Source of the DNA: Chryseobacterium gleum
GTDB lineage: Bacteria; Bacteroidota; Bacteroidia; Flavobacteriales_D; Crocinitomicaceae
Direction: 5' to 3'
Assembly: GCA_945902775.1 (NCBI GenBank)
Contig: CAMDMY010000002.1
Location: 23,604-87,603, forward strand
DNA: 64,000 bases
The position numbers and the translations under genes were made by a program. Each line of letters begins with the position of its first letter. Position 1 is the stretch's first letter. The notes beneath the pieces were generated by a model. That model made no database searches. It had not been told where the DNA came from and was given only the letters and a program-made list of their open reading frames with translations. Shown in pieces: positions 1 through 8,565 of this stretch.

Positions 1-1
1 A

Positions 2-73
2 GATTATGAAAGTGAGTATAATAAATATTATACAGAAAAAGGGGTTGTCATAATTAATTGTGATCTTCAATGA
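2..73 (+). CDS. C-terminal tail of an unidentified protein (cut by window edge)
   Basis: One plus-strand frame is open from the left edge and stops with TGA at 71-73, giving a 23-residue acidic, Tyr-rich tail that ends in VVIINCDLQ. The other two forward frames close sooner or look less protein-like. Too little is present to name a family, and it may be non-coding. Confidence 0.3.
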   Translation, partial: DYESEYNKYYTEKGVVIINCDLQ

Positions 74-134
74 TTTTAATGGTTTGAATTAATAATAACT
101 CTCTAAAAACCTACATTATTAAGTTAGTGCGTTC

Positions 135-174
135 AAATCAATATCTCGATAGCTGTATTACGAGATATTGATTT
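135..174 (-). terminator. Perfect 14-bp hairpin after the flippase gene
   Basis: Positions 135-148 and 161-174 are perfect reverse complements (arms aaatcaatatctcg and cgagatattgattt) around a 12-nt loop. The stem abuts the stop codon of the minus-strand flippase gene at 175-177. No long U-tract follows on the minus strand and the stem is AT-rich, so it may act as a terminator, an mRNA 3'-end stabiliser, or both. Confidence 0.5.
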
Positions 175-1635
175 TTAACTCGCTTTTTTCAAAGGTTTTT
201 CAATGAACCAAATTAATCCTAAATACAGTAAAATTAAACTGTTGTTCACACTGATTTGGGCAATCGAACCTGTTTCAAATTCAAAAGTTCCCGCAAGGAA
301 ATACAATCCGATTGCTGAAAATAAATACAAGAAAAATTTACGTAAATTGTATTTTATAGGGTAATAGATCTGACCTAAAATATACGACACTACCATTTGG
401 AAAGCGTAGACAATCATAGTTGCCCAAGCACTTGCCATATATCCAAATTTAGGAATAAATACCCAGTTAATTGTAATGGTTAAAAAGGCGCCTGAAATGG
501 CAATATAAGCACCAAATTTTGTTTGATTACTCAATTTATACCAAATACTTTGATTGAAATAGACACCTAAAAACACATTCGCTAACAGTAAAATTGGAAC
601 TACTTTTAGTCCAATCCAATACGCTTTATTAGGGATAAAAATCACTTTTATTAAATCTACATTTAAAGAAACCAATAAGAAAACTGTACAAACAGCTGCT
701 ACAAAATAATTCATTACTTTGCTGTAAATCTTGTTCTTATCTTCATTTCTTAACTGTGAGAAAAAGAACGGTTCTGCGGCATATCGATAGGCTTGAATCA
801 AAATGGTGACCAACATCGATAGTTTGTAACAAGCGCTGTAAATTCCTACTTCGGCTTTTGCTTTTATAAGTGATGCTGCTGTTTGTCCATCGTATAAGAG
901 ATGAACAATTAAAATTCTATCAATTGTTTCATTAACTATTCCGGCTAAACCTCCAATCATAAGTGGAGTTGCATAAATCAACATCTCTTTTGCAATTTGA
1001 GGATTGAATTTGTAGTTGATATTAATGAAATCTTTATATAAAAAAACAGGTTTAACTAATGATGAAAAAAGATTGGCTGAAAGGATAAAAATAACCCCTT
1101 CTTCTGGTCGTTCATTATTGAAAAAGAACAACATTAAAATCAAGTTTAAACCGATATTGACTGCTATAGAAGTTGTTTGAATTGTAGCAAATTTGGCCGC
1201 CTTTTCTTCCGCCCTTAATTTGGCAAGAGGTAGCGCAGAAACAGCATCAATGCAGACAATAGCCCCTAATAAAATGATAAATTCATTGTGTTCGGAAAAT
1301 AATAGCGCATCTGCAATGTTTTGATTGAAAGCTAATAGCAGTAAGAAAAATAGAATATTGATTCCTATAACCGTTAAAAAACTATTTGCAAATACAGCAT
1401 CTTTGTCGACCTTGTTTTGTAAAAATCGAAAGAAAGCTGTCTCCATTCCGAAACTTAATAGCACCACTAAAAAGGCTACCCAAGCATATAATTCAGATAC
1501 TACACCGTAATCTGAGGTATGTTTGAATACACCAATATAAAGTGGAACCAAAAGGAAATTTAACAACCTACCAACAATACTAGGTAAGCCATAAATTGCA
1601 GTTTGACCCAATAATTTTTTTATCGGGTTCGACAT
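175..1635 (-). CDS. Polysaccharide flippase, Wzx/MATE-like (oligosaccharide flippase family)
   Basis: This 486-residue protein is hydrophobic throughout, with about 12-14 predicted membrane helices. Its N-terminus (QTAIYGLPSIVGRLLNFLLV) and the GMETAFFRF motif near residues 63-71 are typical of the polysaccharide biosynthesis/flippase family in the MOP superfamily, which moves lipid-linked sugar units across the inner membrane. The start codon overlaps the stop of the upstream enoyl-CoA hydratase gene by one base, suggesting translational coupling. No sugar-synthesis cluster adjoins it; the nearest glycosyltransferases are 11 kb away. The substrate is therefore unknown (lipid II, O-antigen or exopolysaccharide unit are all possible). 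Confidence 0.85.
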   Translation of the reverse strand: MSNPIKKLLGQTAIYGLPSIVGRLLNFLLVPLYIGVFKHTSDYGVVSELYAWVAFLVVLLSFGMETAFFRFLQNKVDKDAVFANSFLTVIGINILFFLLLLAFNQNIADALLFSEHNEFIILLGAIVCIDAVSALPLAKLRAEEKAAKFATIQTTSIAVNIGLNLILMLFFFNNERPEEGVIFILSANLFSSLVKPVFLYKDFININYKFNPQIAKEMLIYATPLMIGGLAGIVNETIDRILIVHLLYDGQTAASLIKAKAEVGIYSACYKLSMLVTILIQAYRYAAEPFFFSQLRNEDKNKIYSKVMNYFVAAVCTVFLLVSLNVDLIKVIFIPNKAYWIGLKVVPILLLANVFLGVYFNQSIWYKLSNQTKFGAYIAISGAFLTITINWVFIPKFGYMASAWATMIVYAFQMVVSYILGQIYYPIKYNLRKFFLYLFSAIGLYFLAGTFEFETGSIAQISVNNSLILLYLGLIWFIEKPLKKAS

Positions 1636-2411
1636 TAATTTCTAAAGTTTGGTTTACGTTTTTCTAAAAATGCAGTTGTTCCTTCTGTAAAGTCAGCAGT
1701 TCCAAAACAGTTTCCGAATTCGTCTATTTCAACATCGTATCCGTTTACACCATCTGTGAAATTTGCATTTACAGCGCGAATGGCAGAAGCGATTGCCGAA
1801 GCAGAATTATTTAAAATTTTAGAAGCAATTTCTTCTGCTTTTGAAAGTAAGTCTTGAGGTTCAACAACGTGGTTCACCAATCCCCATTTCAAAGCATCTT
1901 CTGCAGAAATCATTCCAGCTGTGAAAACCATTTCGTTTGCTTTTCCTCTTCCAACTAATTGAGTTAAACGTTGAGTTCCTCCATAACCTGGAATGACACC
2001 AAGTGATACTTCTGGTAAACCCATTCTTGCATTCGATGAAGCGATACGAATATGTGAAGCCATAGCTAATTCTAATCCACCACCTAAAGCGAATCCATTA
2101 ATAGCAGCGATTACCGGAGTAGATAAATTCTCTAATAAATTGAATAAAATAGCTTGACCATTTTTTGCTAATTCAGCACCTTGTTTTACTTCGAAATCAG
2201 AGAATTCTTTAATGTCAGCACCAGCAACAAATGATTTTTCTCCCGAACCAGTTAAAATAATTACACCCGTTCCATTGTCCTGATCCGCACTCGTTAATGC
2301 TTTGCTCAATTCTTCGATTGTTTGTTTGTTCAAAGCATTCAATTGAGCAGGACGGTTAATAGTAATAATTTGAATGTGTCCTTTTTGTTCAGTAAGAATA
2401 TTTGTATACAT
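1635..2411 (-). CDS. Enoyl-CoA hydratase/isomerase (crotonase family)
   Basis: At 258 residues this is the standard length for a short-chain enoyl-CoA hydratase, which adds water across 2-trans-enoyl-CoA in beta-oxidation or related CoA pathways in the cytosol. Visible features are the CoA/oxyanion segment FVAGADIKEF (61-70), the oxyanion-hole helix GFALGGGLELA with Glu114, and GLPEVSLGVIPGYGGTQRL with Glu134. The two glutamates are 20 residues apart, as Glu144 and Glu164 are in rat mitochondrial hydratase, so general hydratase activity is expected. Physiological substrate cannot be told from sequence. It overlaps the flippase gene downstream by one base, although the two products have no evident functional link. 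Confidence 0.9.
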   Translation of the reverse strand: MYTNILTEQKGHIQIITINRPAQLNALNKQTIEELSKALTSADQDNGTGVIILTGSGEKSFVAGADIKEFSDFEVKQGAELAKNGQAILFNLLENLSTPVIAAINGFALGGGLELAMASHIRIASSNARMGLPEVSLGVIPGYGGTQRLTQLVGRGKANEMVFTAGMISAEDALKWGLVNHVVEPQDLLSKAEEIASKILNNSASAIASAIRAVNANFTDGVNGYDVEIDEFGNCFGTADFTEGTTAFLEKRKPNFRN

Positions 2412-2536
2412 AGTTATCCTTTTTTTATCAATTTGTAAATATATCTTTTTTAGACTAGAAGATTCAAGATTTTAAGATTCAAGACTTACGAATATTAACA
2501 TTTACAAAAGTCTTTAAGCAAAGCGATCTTTTGTCT

Positions 2537-3076
2537 TTAACTCTTGGATCTAATTTTCTTATAAATCTTAATCCCAATCATTAATCCAATAGCAACTGCG
2601 AAGAATCCTAGAGTACCTTTGATCCAATCTAAATTATTTTGAAGTTCAACAAGGAAAACAATAGCAACTAAAGCCAAAGTAGCTACTTCGTTCCAAATTC
2701 GTAAACCGTTTGATTTCCATTTGAAAACCCCTTTTTTAAGGGCGTTCATTATTTTTTGACACATAAAATGGTAAATCAAAAGCAGAACTATGAAAGCCAA
2801 TTTGATATGAAACCAACCTGCGTGTAAGTAGTAATTTGGATTTAATAGAATCATCCAAGTCCCAAAAACAACAGTTAAAACCATTGCAGGAGTTGTGATG
2901 ATCCACCACAATTTTTTCTCCATAATTTGGTATTGATCCGAAAGTATTTTCTTTGCAACTTCCTCTTTTTCTTGTGCTTCCGTATGGTAAATAAACAAAC
3001 GAACAATATAAAAAAGTCCAGCAAACCAACTGACTACAAAAATAATGTGAAGTGCTCTTACCGCATTAATATCCAT
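2537..3076 (-). CDS. hemJ: Protoporphyrinogen IX oxidase HemJ (UPF0093/CopD-like membrane protein)
   Basis: A 179-residue membrane protein with about four to five helices. HemJ oxidises protoporphyrinogen IX to protoporphyrin IX in haem synthesis in bacteria without HemG/HemY. The N-terminal ALHIIFVVSWFAGLFYIVRL with His10 and His31, the WFHIKLAF segment with His90, and RIWNEVATLALVAIVFLV near residue 126 match the family. A TATCTTTG box (3081-3088, minus strand) ends only four bases before the ATG, so the mRNA may be leaderless. Abundant haem proteins in the window (Act cytochromes c, cytochrome aa3) make a haem-synthesis gene sensible, but it is not in that operon. Confidence 0.88.
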   Translation of the reverse strand: MDINAVRALHIIFVVSWFAGLFYIVRLFIYHTEAQEKEEVAKKILSDQYQIMEKKLWWIITTPAMVLTVVFGTWMILLNPNYYLHAGWFHIKLAFIVLLLIYHFMCQKIMNALKKGVFKWKSNGLRIWNEVATLALVAIVFLVELQNNLDWIKGTLGFFAVAIGLMIGIKIYKKIRSKS

Positions 3077-3080
3077 ATTA

Positions 3081-3088
3081 CAAAGATA
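3081..3088 (-). promoter_or_regulatory. -7 box of hemJ
   Basis: The minus strand reads TATCTTTG, matching the Bacteroidota -7 consensus TAnnTTTG. It lies four bases before the hemJ ATG, implying a leaderless or nearly leaderless transcript. No good -33 TTG is seen at the expected distance. Confidence 0.5.
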
Positions 3089-3200
3089 ATCTGAATAATA
3101 GAAAAAAGTAAAAGAACTAATCTAAAAATCCACAATGATTTGTTTATATAGGGAGATTTTGTTGGGTGTTTATAAGCGATTGTATTACTTATAGTTTTAA

Positions 3201-3437
3201 TTCGGCCGTTCCGCTGGAACTTTTGGGTTCTATTTTTATGATTTCGGACGGGCTTTGTTCATCCTTATAAATTCAGTCGTTCCGCTGGAACTAGATTCTT
3301 CGAATAAGCTTTTATCGGAGCAATCTATTAAATATCAGACTGTTAAATCCCAGATGGATGGTCGATTTTTTAAGGACGGATGCTAATCCGTTCTTAAAAC
3401 AAACTATATAAATTAAGTTCCAGAGGAACGGCCGATT
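3201..3437. repeat. REP-like element with three GTTCC-NNN-GGAAC units
   Basis: The quasi-palindrome gttccgctggaac occurs at 3208-3220 and 3279-3291, and its inverted relative gttccagaggaac at 3417-3429. The outer copies extend into about 21-bp near-perfect inverted ends (ttcggccgttccgctggaac at 3201-3220 against gttccagaggaacggccgat from 3417). The structure resembles REP/BIME sequences or a small non-autonomous element; no transposase is inside. GC content is clearly above the surrounding DNA. Confidence 0.6.
3371..3396. repeat. Hairpin inside the REP-like region
   Basis: taaggacggat (3371-3381) pairs with atccgttctta (3386-3396) around a 4-nt loop, an 11-bp stem with one G-U pair. It sits between the second and third REP-like units and is probably part of the same element. 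Confidence 0.5.
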
Positions 3438-3558
3438 TAATGTTTTGGATTTTTTATTGATTATCAACCTTAAAATTCACAAAGATTTGTTCATAGATTT
3501 CACATAAAATTAATATGAAATCAAAATTAATTTGGGCTTTTTCTTCCATCTTTGCGAA

Positions 3559-5592
3559 ATGATTTTGTTTAATAGAGAATTAAGTTGGTTGTCTTTTAAT
3601 GCACGAGTATTACAAGAAGCAACAGATGAGCGAGTTCCATTGGTTGAAAGAATGCGTTTTTTAGGTATTTATTCAAGTAATATGGATGAATTTTTTAGAG
3701 TTCGTGTAGCCAATCTTCGTCGTATGATTTTAATTGGCGACAAAAAAGTAAGTGGCTTTGAAGGTACACCTAAAGAGTTATATGCAACTATCCGTTCAGT
3801 TGTAGTGAAACAACAAAAACAATTTGAAATTGCCTATAAAAATATTTTGCAAGAGCTTTCAAATCAAGGAATTAAACAATTAGATGAAACTCAATTAAAT
3901 GAAGAACAATTAGCAGAATTATACGAATTTTATAACATAAAGTTAAAGCACGAAATTGTACCTATTATTTTAGATCCAAAAACACCATTTCCTCGATTAA
4001 GAGATTATGCAATTTATTTGGCGATTAAAATGGTTTCTAATGAAACAGATAAAATACAATATGCTTTAGTTAAAATTCCATTGGAATTTCCGAGATTTTA
4101 CCGCTTTCAAAAAACGGATAAGAATTATTTCATTTTATTAGATGATATAATACGTGTTCATTTAACCTCCATTTTTTCTATTTTTAGGTTTGATACAATT
4201 GAAGCTTATACATTTAAATTTACGCGAGATGCTGAATTAAATTTAGATGATGATATTGCAGTGTCATTTATTGATAAGATTGAAAAGAGTGTTAAAAATC
4301 GTAAAAAAGGAGAGCCGGTTCGTTTTGTTTACGATCAGTTAATGCCTAAAGATTTATTAGATTACTTAACGAAATCATTAAATCTGAAAGGAGCGACGAA
4401 TTTAATTCCAGGTGGGAAATACCATAATTTTAAAGATTTTATGTCGTTTCCTAATTTTGAAAGAAACGATTTTGTGTATGAAGCTCGTCCACCGCACGCT
4501 CACCCTGATTTAGAAGATAAAAGAAGTCTTCTAAAAGTGGTACTTGACAAAGATGTGATGCTTCATTTTCCATATCAACGATTTGATTATGTCGTAGATA
4601 TGATTCGTGAAGCAGCTATTGATCCAAAAGTTGTGTCAATAAAAATCAATGTATATAGAGTTGCCTATCAATCACAGGTTATGAATGCTTTGATGAATGC
4701 TGTAAGTAATGGTAAAGATGTTACTGTAGTAATGGAATTGCAAGCACGTTTTGATGAAGCGAATAATTTATACTGGTCGAATCGATTAAAAGAAAACGGG
4801 GCCAAAGTATTGTATGGAATTCCAGAATTAAAAATTCATTCGAAATTAATACAGATAATACGACATTCGAAAGGAAAAGAACAATTTATAACCTATGTTG
4901 GAACAGGAAACTTCAATGAAAAAACTGCTCGAATTTACGGTGATTTAGGGCTTTTTACTTCAAACCTATCGATTTCAAGAGAAGTTAAAAAAGTGTTCCA
5001 TTTAATTGAAAATCATTTCAATAGAGGACTTTTTCGACACTTAATGGTTTCTCCTTTTAATTCAAGAAGAAAAATCATCAACATGATTGATGGTGAAATA
5101 AGTTTGGCTAAAAAGAAAAAGAAAGGTTGGATTCGATTAAAATTAAACAATTTAACGGATAAAATAATGATCGAAAAATTATACGAAGCAAGTAATGCTG
5201 GTGTAAAAATTGAATTGATTATTAGAGGTGTTTCGTGCATTGTACCAGGTGTAAAAAATCAAAGTGAAAATATCAATGTAATTAGTATCGTTGATCGTTA
5301 TTTAGAACACGCTCGTTTTATGATTTTTGGAAACGGAGGTGAACCTTTGTATTTTGTGACAAGTGCAGATTGGATGGAGCGAAATTTAGATAAAAGAATT
5401 GAAGTTGGTTGTCCTATTTTAAGTGATAATTTAAAAAGAGAATTGGATTTAATTTTTGATTATCAATGGAGAGGGAATAACAAAGCCCGTATCATCGATC
5501 AAAAACAAAGAAATTTATACAGAGCAAAAGGAAAAAATGAGTCATTTCATTACCAAGAAGAAATGTATAATTACTACAAGATTGATGCTTAA
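3559..5592 (+). CDS. ppk1: Polyphosphate kinase 1
   Basis: PPK1 reversibly transfers the gamma-phosphate of ATP to polyphosphate. From the ATG at 3559 the protein is 677 residues and starts MILFNRELSWLSFNARVL, the usual PPK1 N-terminus, followed by SSNMDEFFRVRVANLRR. The catalytic histidines are His427 (IHSKLIQ) and His584 (EHARFMIFG), corresponding to His435 and His592 of E. coli PPK1; the GTGNFNEKTA segment follows the first. A TTG start at 3532 would add nine residues, but a CATCTTTG -7-like box (3547-3554) lies in that stretch, so I prefer 3559, possibly leaderless. No exopolyphosphatase gene is adjacent. Confidence 0.93.
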   Translation: MILFNRELSWLSFNARVLQEATDERVPLVERMRFLGIYSSNMDEFFRVRVANLRRMILIGDKKVSGFEGTPKELYATIRSVVVKQQKQFEIAYKNILQELSNQGIKQLDETQLNEEQLAELYEFYNIKLKHEIVPIILDPKTPFPRLRDYAIYLAIKMVSNETDKIQYALVKIPLEFPRFYRFQKTDKNYFILLDDIIRVHLTSIFSIFRFDTIEAYTFKFTRDAELNLDDDIAVSFIDKIEKSVKNRKKGEPVRFVYDQLMPKDLLDYLTKSLNLKGATNLIPGGKYHNFKDFMSFPNFERNDFVYEARPPHAHPDLEDKRSLLKVVLDKDVMLHFPYQRFDYVVDMIREAAIDPKVVSIKINVYRVAYQSQVMNALMNAVSNGKDVTVVMELQARFDEANNLYWSNRLKENGAKVLYGIPELKIHSKLIQIIRHSKGKEQFITYVGTGNFNEKTARIYGDLGLFTSNLSISREVKKVFHLIENHFNRGLFRHLMVSPFNSRRKIINMIDGEISLAKKKKKGWIRLKLNNLTDKIMIEKLYEASNAGVKIELIIRGVSCIVPGVKNQSENINVISIVDRYLEHARFMIFGNGGEPLYFVTSADWMERNLDKRIEVGCPILSDNLKRELDLIFDYQWRGNNKARIIDQKQRNLYRAKGKNESFHYQEEMYNYYKIDA

Positions 5593-5681
5593 TTATTGAT
5601 GTTGGATGTTTGATTAAGTGTGCCTATTTAATTCATCATCAAAAATCTATAATTCAAAATCTACATTCTTAAAATTAGGTT

Positions 5682-5689
5682 TAACTTTG
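5682..5689 (+). promoter_or_regulatory. -7 box before tatD
   Basis: TAACTTTG matches TAnnTTTG and lies 32 bases before the tatD ATG. No clear -33 element is seen, so confidence is modest. Confidence 0.4.
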
Positions 5690-5721
5690 AAGCAGAAAAT
5701 AGTTAATTCATTATTTTAAGA

Positions 5722-6495
5722 ATGTTCATAGATACCCATACCCATTTATTTTCGGACTCATTTGATGAGGATAGAGATTTCATAATTCAACGTGCAATTG
5801 ATGCGGGTGTTACAAAGTTGTTATTACCCAATATTGATATTTCAAGTATCGATTCAATGCACGCTTTAGCTGCAAAATTTCCTGAAAATTGTTATTCCAT
5901 GATGGGATTACATCCAGGCTATATCAAAGAAGATTGGAAAGAACAATTAGCTGTTATCGAAAAACATTTATTTTCAAATGAATACGTTGCGGTTGGTGAA
6001 ATTGGAATGGATTTATTTTGGGATAAAACATTCGTAAAAGAACAAGCTGAAGCCTTTACCCAACAAGTTAAATGGGCAAAAGAATTGAAATTACCAATCG
6101 TTATTCACGCAAGAGATGCCTTTCAAGAAATTTTTGATATCGTTGATGAACTAATAGATGAAAATTTAAAGGGTGTATTTCATTGTTTTACAGGTTCTTT
6201 GGAACAAGCAAATCACATTTTAGGATATAAAAATTTCAAATTAGGAATAGGTGGAGTTTTAACTTATAAAAAAGCTGAATTAGATAAAGTACTAGAAAAT
6301 ATCGATATTCAGCATTTAGTGTTAGAAACAGATTCTCCTTATTTGCCTCCAACACCTCATAGAGGGAAACGAAATGAAAGTAGTTATTTATTGCACATTG
6401 CCGAAAAATTAGCCGATGTTTATTCTATTACTTTGAAAGAAGTGGAGCAGGCTACGACAAAAAGTGCTTTAGAAATATTTAAATTGGATGTATAA
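5722..6495 (+). CDS. tatD: TatD family metal-dependent hydrolase (DNase)
   Basis: A 257-residue TIM-barrel hydrolase of the TatD family; characterised members are Mg-dependent 3'-5' exonucleases. The full metal-ligand set is visible: THTHL (His6, His8), VGEIGMD (Glu93), IVIHARD (His129), FHCFTGS (His154) and LETDSPYLPP (Asp204). Length and motifs are standard and the ATG opens directly into the first metal motif, so the start is secure. It begins a same-strand series with the ORF6N gene and ansA. Confidence 0.92.
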   Translation: MFIDTHTHLFSDSFDEDRDFIIQRAIDAGVTKLLLPNIDISSIDSMHALAAKFPENCYSMMGLHPGYIKEDWKEQLAVIEKHLFSNEYVAVGEIGMDLFWDKTFVKEQAEAFTQQVKWAKELKLPIVIHARDAFQEIFDIVDELIDENLKGVFHCFTGSLEQANHILGYKNFKLGIGGVLTYKKAELDKVLENIDIQHLVLETDSPYLPPTPHRGKRNESSYLLHIAEKLADVYSITLKEVEQATTKSALEIFKLDV

Positions 6496-6525
6496 TTAAA
6501 TAACATTTCATTAACCACATAATTT

Positions 6526-7437
6526 ATGAATGATGACTTAAATTTACCACAAAATCAAATTGAACACTTAATCTATTATATTCGAGGAGTATATGTTATG
6601 TTTGACCGTGATTTAGCAGAAATATATCAAGTTGAAACGAAAGTTTTAAACCAAGCGGTAAAAAGAAATATTGCTCGTTTTCCTGATATTTTTCGATTTC
6701 AAATAACAGATGAGGAACTTTTCGATATAACTTCAAATTCTGATCGTTCGAGTTCAAGGTCACAATTTGTGACCTTGAACAAAAAACGCGGGAAAAATAT
6801 AAAATACCTGCCTCATGTATTTACAGAACAAGGAGTTGCAATGCTTTCTGCTATATTAAGAAGTGATGTTGCAATTCAAGTAAGTATACAAATTATCAAT
6901 GCTTTTATAGAAATGCGCAAGACTATTAATCATCATCAAGGGTTATTACAACGCGTTGAAAATATTGAACGTAAAATTTTAAAATCAGATGATAAAATAG
7001 AACATATCTTAAATGCAATTGAAAATAAAGAATCTATTCCCAGTCAAGGGGTGTTTTTTGAAGGTCAAGTGTTTGATGCTTATTTGTTTGCAACTAAAAT
7101 TATTAGGTCTGCAAAGAAAAGTATAGTTTTAATTGATAACTATATAGATGAAACGACTTTAGTTCATTTATCAAAGAAAGAGAAAAGTGTAAAAGTATTA
7201 TTACTTTGTAAAAATCAAAGTAAACAATTAGATTTAGATGTTCAAAAATCGAATGCCCAATATGGGAATTTTGAAATAAAAAATTTTATTGAAAGTCATG
7301 ATCGTTTTTTAATTATCGATAGTATGGAAATATATCATTTGGGAGCATCATTGAAAGATTTAGGTAAAAAGTGGTTTGCTTTTTCAAAAATGGATAAAAA
7401 TTCTGTTGAAAGCATAATGAATAAAATCTCACTATGA
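6526..7437 (+). CDS. ORF6N-domain DNA-binding protein with a C-terminal HKD (PLD-like) domain
   Basis: Residues about 10-100 match the ORF6N domain (GVYVMFDRDLAEIYQVETK, then RFPDIFRFQ), a KilA-N-associated DNA-binding domain first seen in phage proteins. A segment around 95-130 (YLPHVFTEQGVAMLSAIL) belongs to the same architecture, followed by a short coiled-coil-like stretch (140-170). Residues 175-300 look like a single phospholipase D/HKD-type half: His258-x-Arg260-x4-Asp265, then GASLKD (273-278). The canonical HxK lysine is Arg here, so catalysis is uncertain. The gene lies 30 bases after tatD and 46 before ansA, with no phage genes nearby. Chromosomal ORF6N proteins are common in Bacteroidota but their function is not established. 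Confidence 0.8.
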   Translation: MNDDLNLPQNQIEHLIYYIRGVYVMFDRDLAEIYQVETKVLNQAVKRNIARFPDIFRFQITDEELFDITSNSDRSSSRSQFVTLNKKRGKNIKYLPHVFTEQGVAMLSAILRSDVAIQVSIQIINAFIEMRKTINHHQGLLQRVENIERKILKSDDKIEHILNAIENKESIPSQGVFFEGQVFDAYLFATKIIRSAKKSIVLIDNYIDETTLVHLSKKEKSVKVLLLCKNQSKQLDLDVQKSNAQYGNFEIKNFIESHDRFLIIDSMEIYHLGASLKDLGKKWFAFSKMDKNSVESIMNKISL

Positions 7438-7483
7438 ATGTTTATTTTAGACGTGAATTTGGATTAAATATAGAAACAAAACA

Positions 7484-8512
7484 ATGACAAATAAACCAAA
7501 ATTATTAATCATATATACAGGCGGGACAATTGGAATGATCAATGATCCTAAAACGGGACATTTGGTTAGTTTTGATTTCGATCATATTTATCAGCAAGTA
7601 CCAGAATTGGAGCGTTTGCACGTTTCATTGGAGACAATTAGTTTTCATCCTCCTATAGATTCATCTGAAATGAATCCTGTTTTTTGGGCGGATATTGCTC
7701 AAAAAGTATATGATAATTATGCAGATTATGATGGGTTTGTCATTCTACATGGCTCTGATACAATGGCTTATACAGCATCTGCTTTGAGTTTTATGTTACA
7801 GAATTTAACGAAACCGGTTATTTTAACAGGTTCACAATTACCAATTGGAACCATTCGTACAGATGGAAAAGAAAATCTAATCACGGCGATAGAAATAGCT
7901 GCTTCTAAAAATGAAAAGGGTGAAAGTAGAATACAAGAAGTGGCGGTTTATTTTGAATTTTCATTGTTTAGAGGAAACCGATGTTCTAAAATTTCAGCCA
8001 ATCAATTTGAGGCATTTAGTTCACCGAATTACCCAAAATTAGCGGAAGCTGGAATTGAAATAAATTACAATTTAGAGAAAACTTATGTTTCTGAATCAAA
8101 AGAGTTAACGCTTTTTACGGATTTTGATAATCACGTAGCTTTATTGAAAATATTCCCTGGATTTTCGGCAAATGTTTACAAAAATCTATTTGATATTAAG
8201 CAAGTTAAAGGGATTATTATGGAAACGTTTGGAGCAGGAAATGCACCAAGCAATGATGAATTTAGACAATTGATTTCCAATTATATACAAAACGGTGGAA
8301 TCATTTTGAACATCACCCAATGTAACTCAGGAAGTGTTCAACAAGGGAAATATGAAACAAGTTCTTTCTTCGATAAAGTAGGTGTGATTTCTGGAAATGA
8401 TATGACTACTGAAGCAGCTTTAGCAAAAATGATGTATTTATTAGGTAGTCAAAATTCGAAAGAAGAGATACAAAGAAAATTGGCAATTTCAATTTGTGGT
8501 GAAATGTCTTAA
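7484..8512 (+). CDS. ansA: Type I (cytosolic) L-asparaginase
   Basis: Hydrolyses L-asparagine to aspartate and ammonia. The 342-residue protein has no signal peptide, which fits the cytosolic type I enzyme. YTGGTIGM carries the nucleophile Thr15; HGSDTMAYTASALS carries Ser91-Asp92, where E. coli AnsA has Thr91-Asp92; RTDGKENL and FRGNRCSKISA (Lys169) complete the site. Thr-to-Ser at position 91 is conservative. It is the last gene of the tatD-ORF6N-ansA series and is followed by a strong hairpin. Confidence 0.93.
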   Translation: MTNKPKLLIIYTGGTIGMINDPKTGHLVSFDFDHIYQQVPELERLHVSLETISFHPPIDSSEMNPVFWADIAQKVYDNYADYDGFVILHGSDTMAYTASALSFMLQNLTKPVILTGSQLPIGTIRTDGKENLITAIEIAASKNEKGESRIQEVAVYFEFSLFRGNRCSKISANQFEAFSSPNYPKLAEAGIEINYNLEKTYVSESKELTLFTDFDNHVALLKIFPGFSANVYKNLFDIKQVKGIIMETFGAGNAPSNDEFRQLISNYIQNGGIILNITQCNSGSVQQGKYETSSFFDKVGVISGNDMTTEAALAKMMYLLGSQNSKEEIQRKLAISICGEMS

Positions 8513-8517
8513 AATAA

Positions 8518-8556
8518 AAAACGGTAGAATCATTTAAGTTTCTACCGTTTTGTTAA
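8518..8556. terminator. Bidirectional terminator between ansA and the convergent gene
   Basis: aaaacggtagaa (8518-8529) and ttctaccgtttt (8540-8551) form a perfect 12-bp stem with a 10-nt loop. A-rich and T-rich sequence flank the two sides, so it can terminate both ansA (plus) and the minus-strand gene ending at 8566. Confidence 0.85.
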
Positions 8557-8565
8557 TTTTGATGG

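Larger units (their letters stand above)
3077..3558. other. Gene-free interval between hemJ and ppk1
   Basis: About 480 bases between divergent genes hold no convincing coding frame. The interval contains the REP-like repeats described separately, one extra hairpin, and the two divergent start regions. Confidence 0.7.

Noticed and set aside
2450..2490. Direct repeats gattcaag/aagattcaag downstream of the enoyl-CoA hydratase promoter region
   Set aside because: Short, AT-rich and imperfect; no further copies at useful spacing.
3532..3558. TTG-started N-terminal extension of ppk1
   Set aside because: It covers a -7-like box, adds nine hydrophobic residues not seen in PPK1, and the ATG at 3559 gives the family N-terminus.
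6526..7437. Prophage remnant around the ORF6N gene
   Set aside because: No integrase, structural or lysis genes nearby; both flanks are housekeeping genes.
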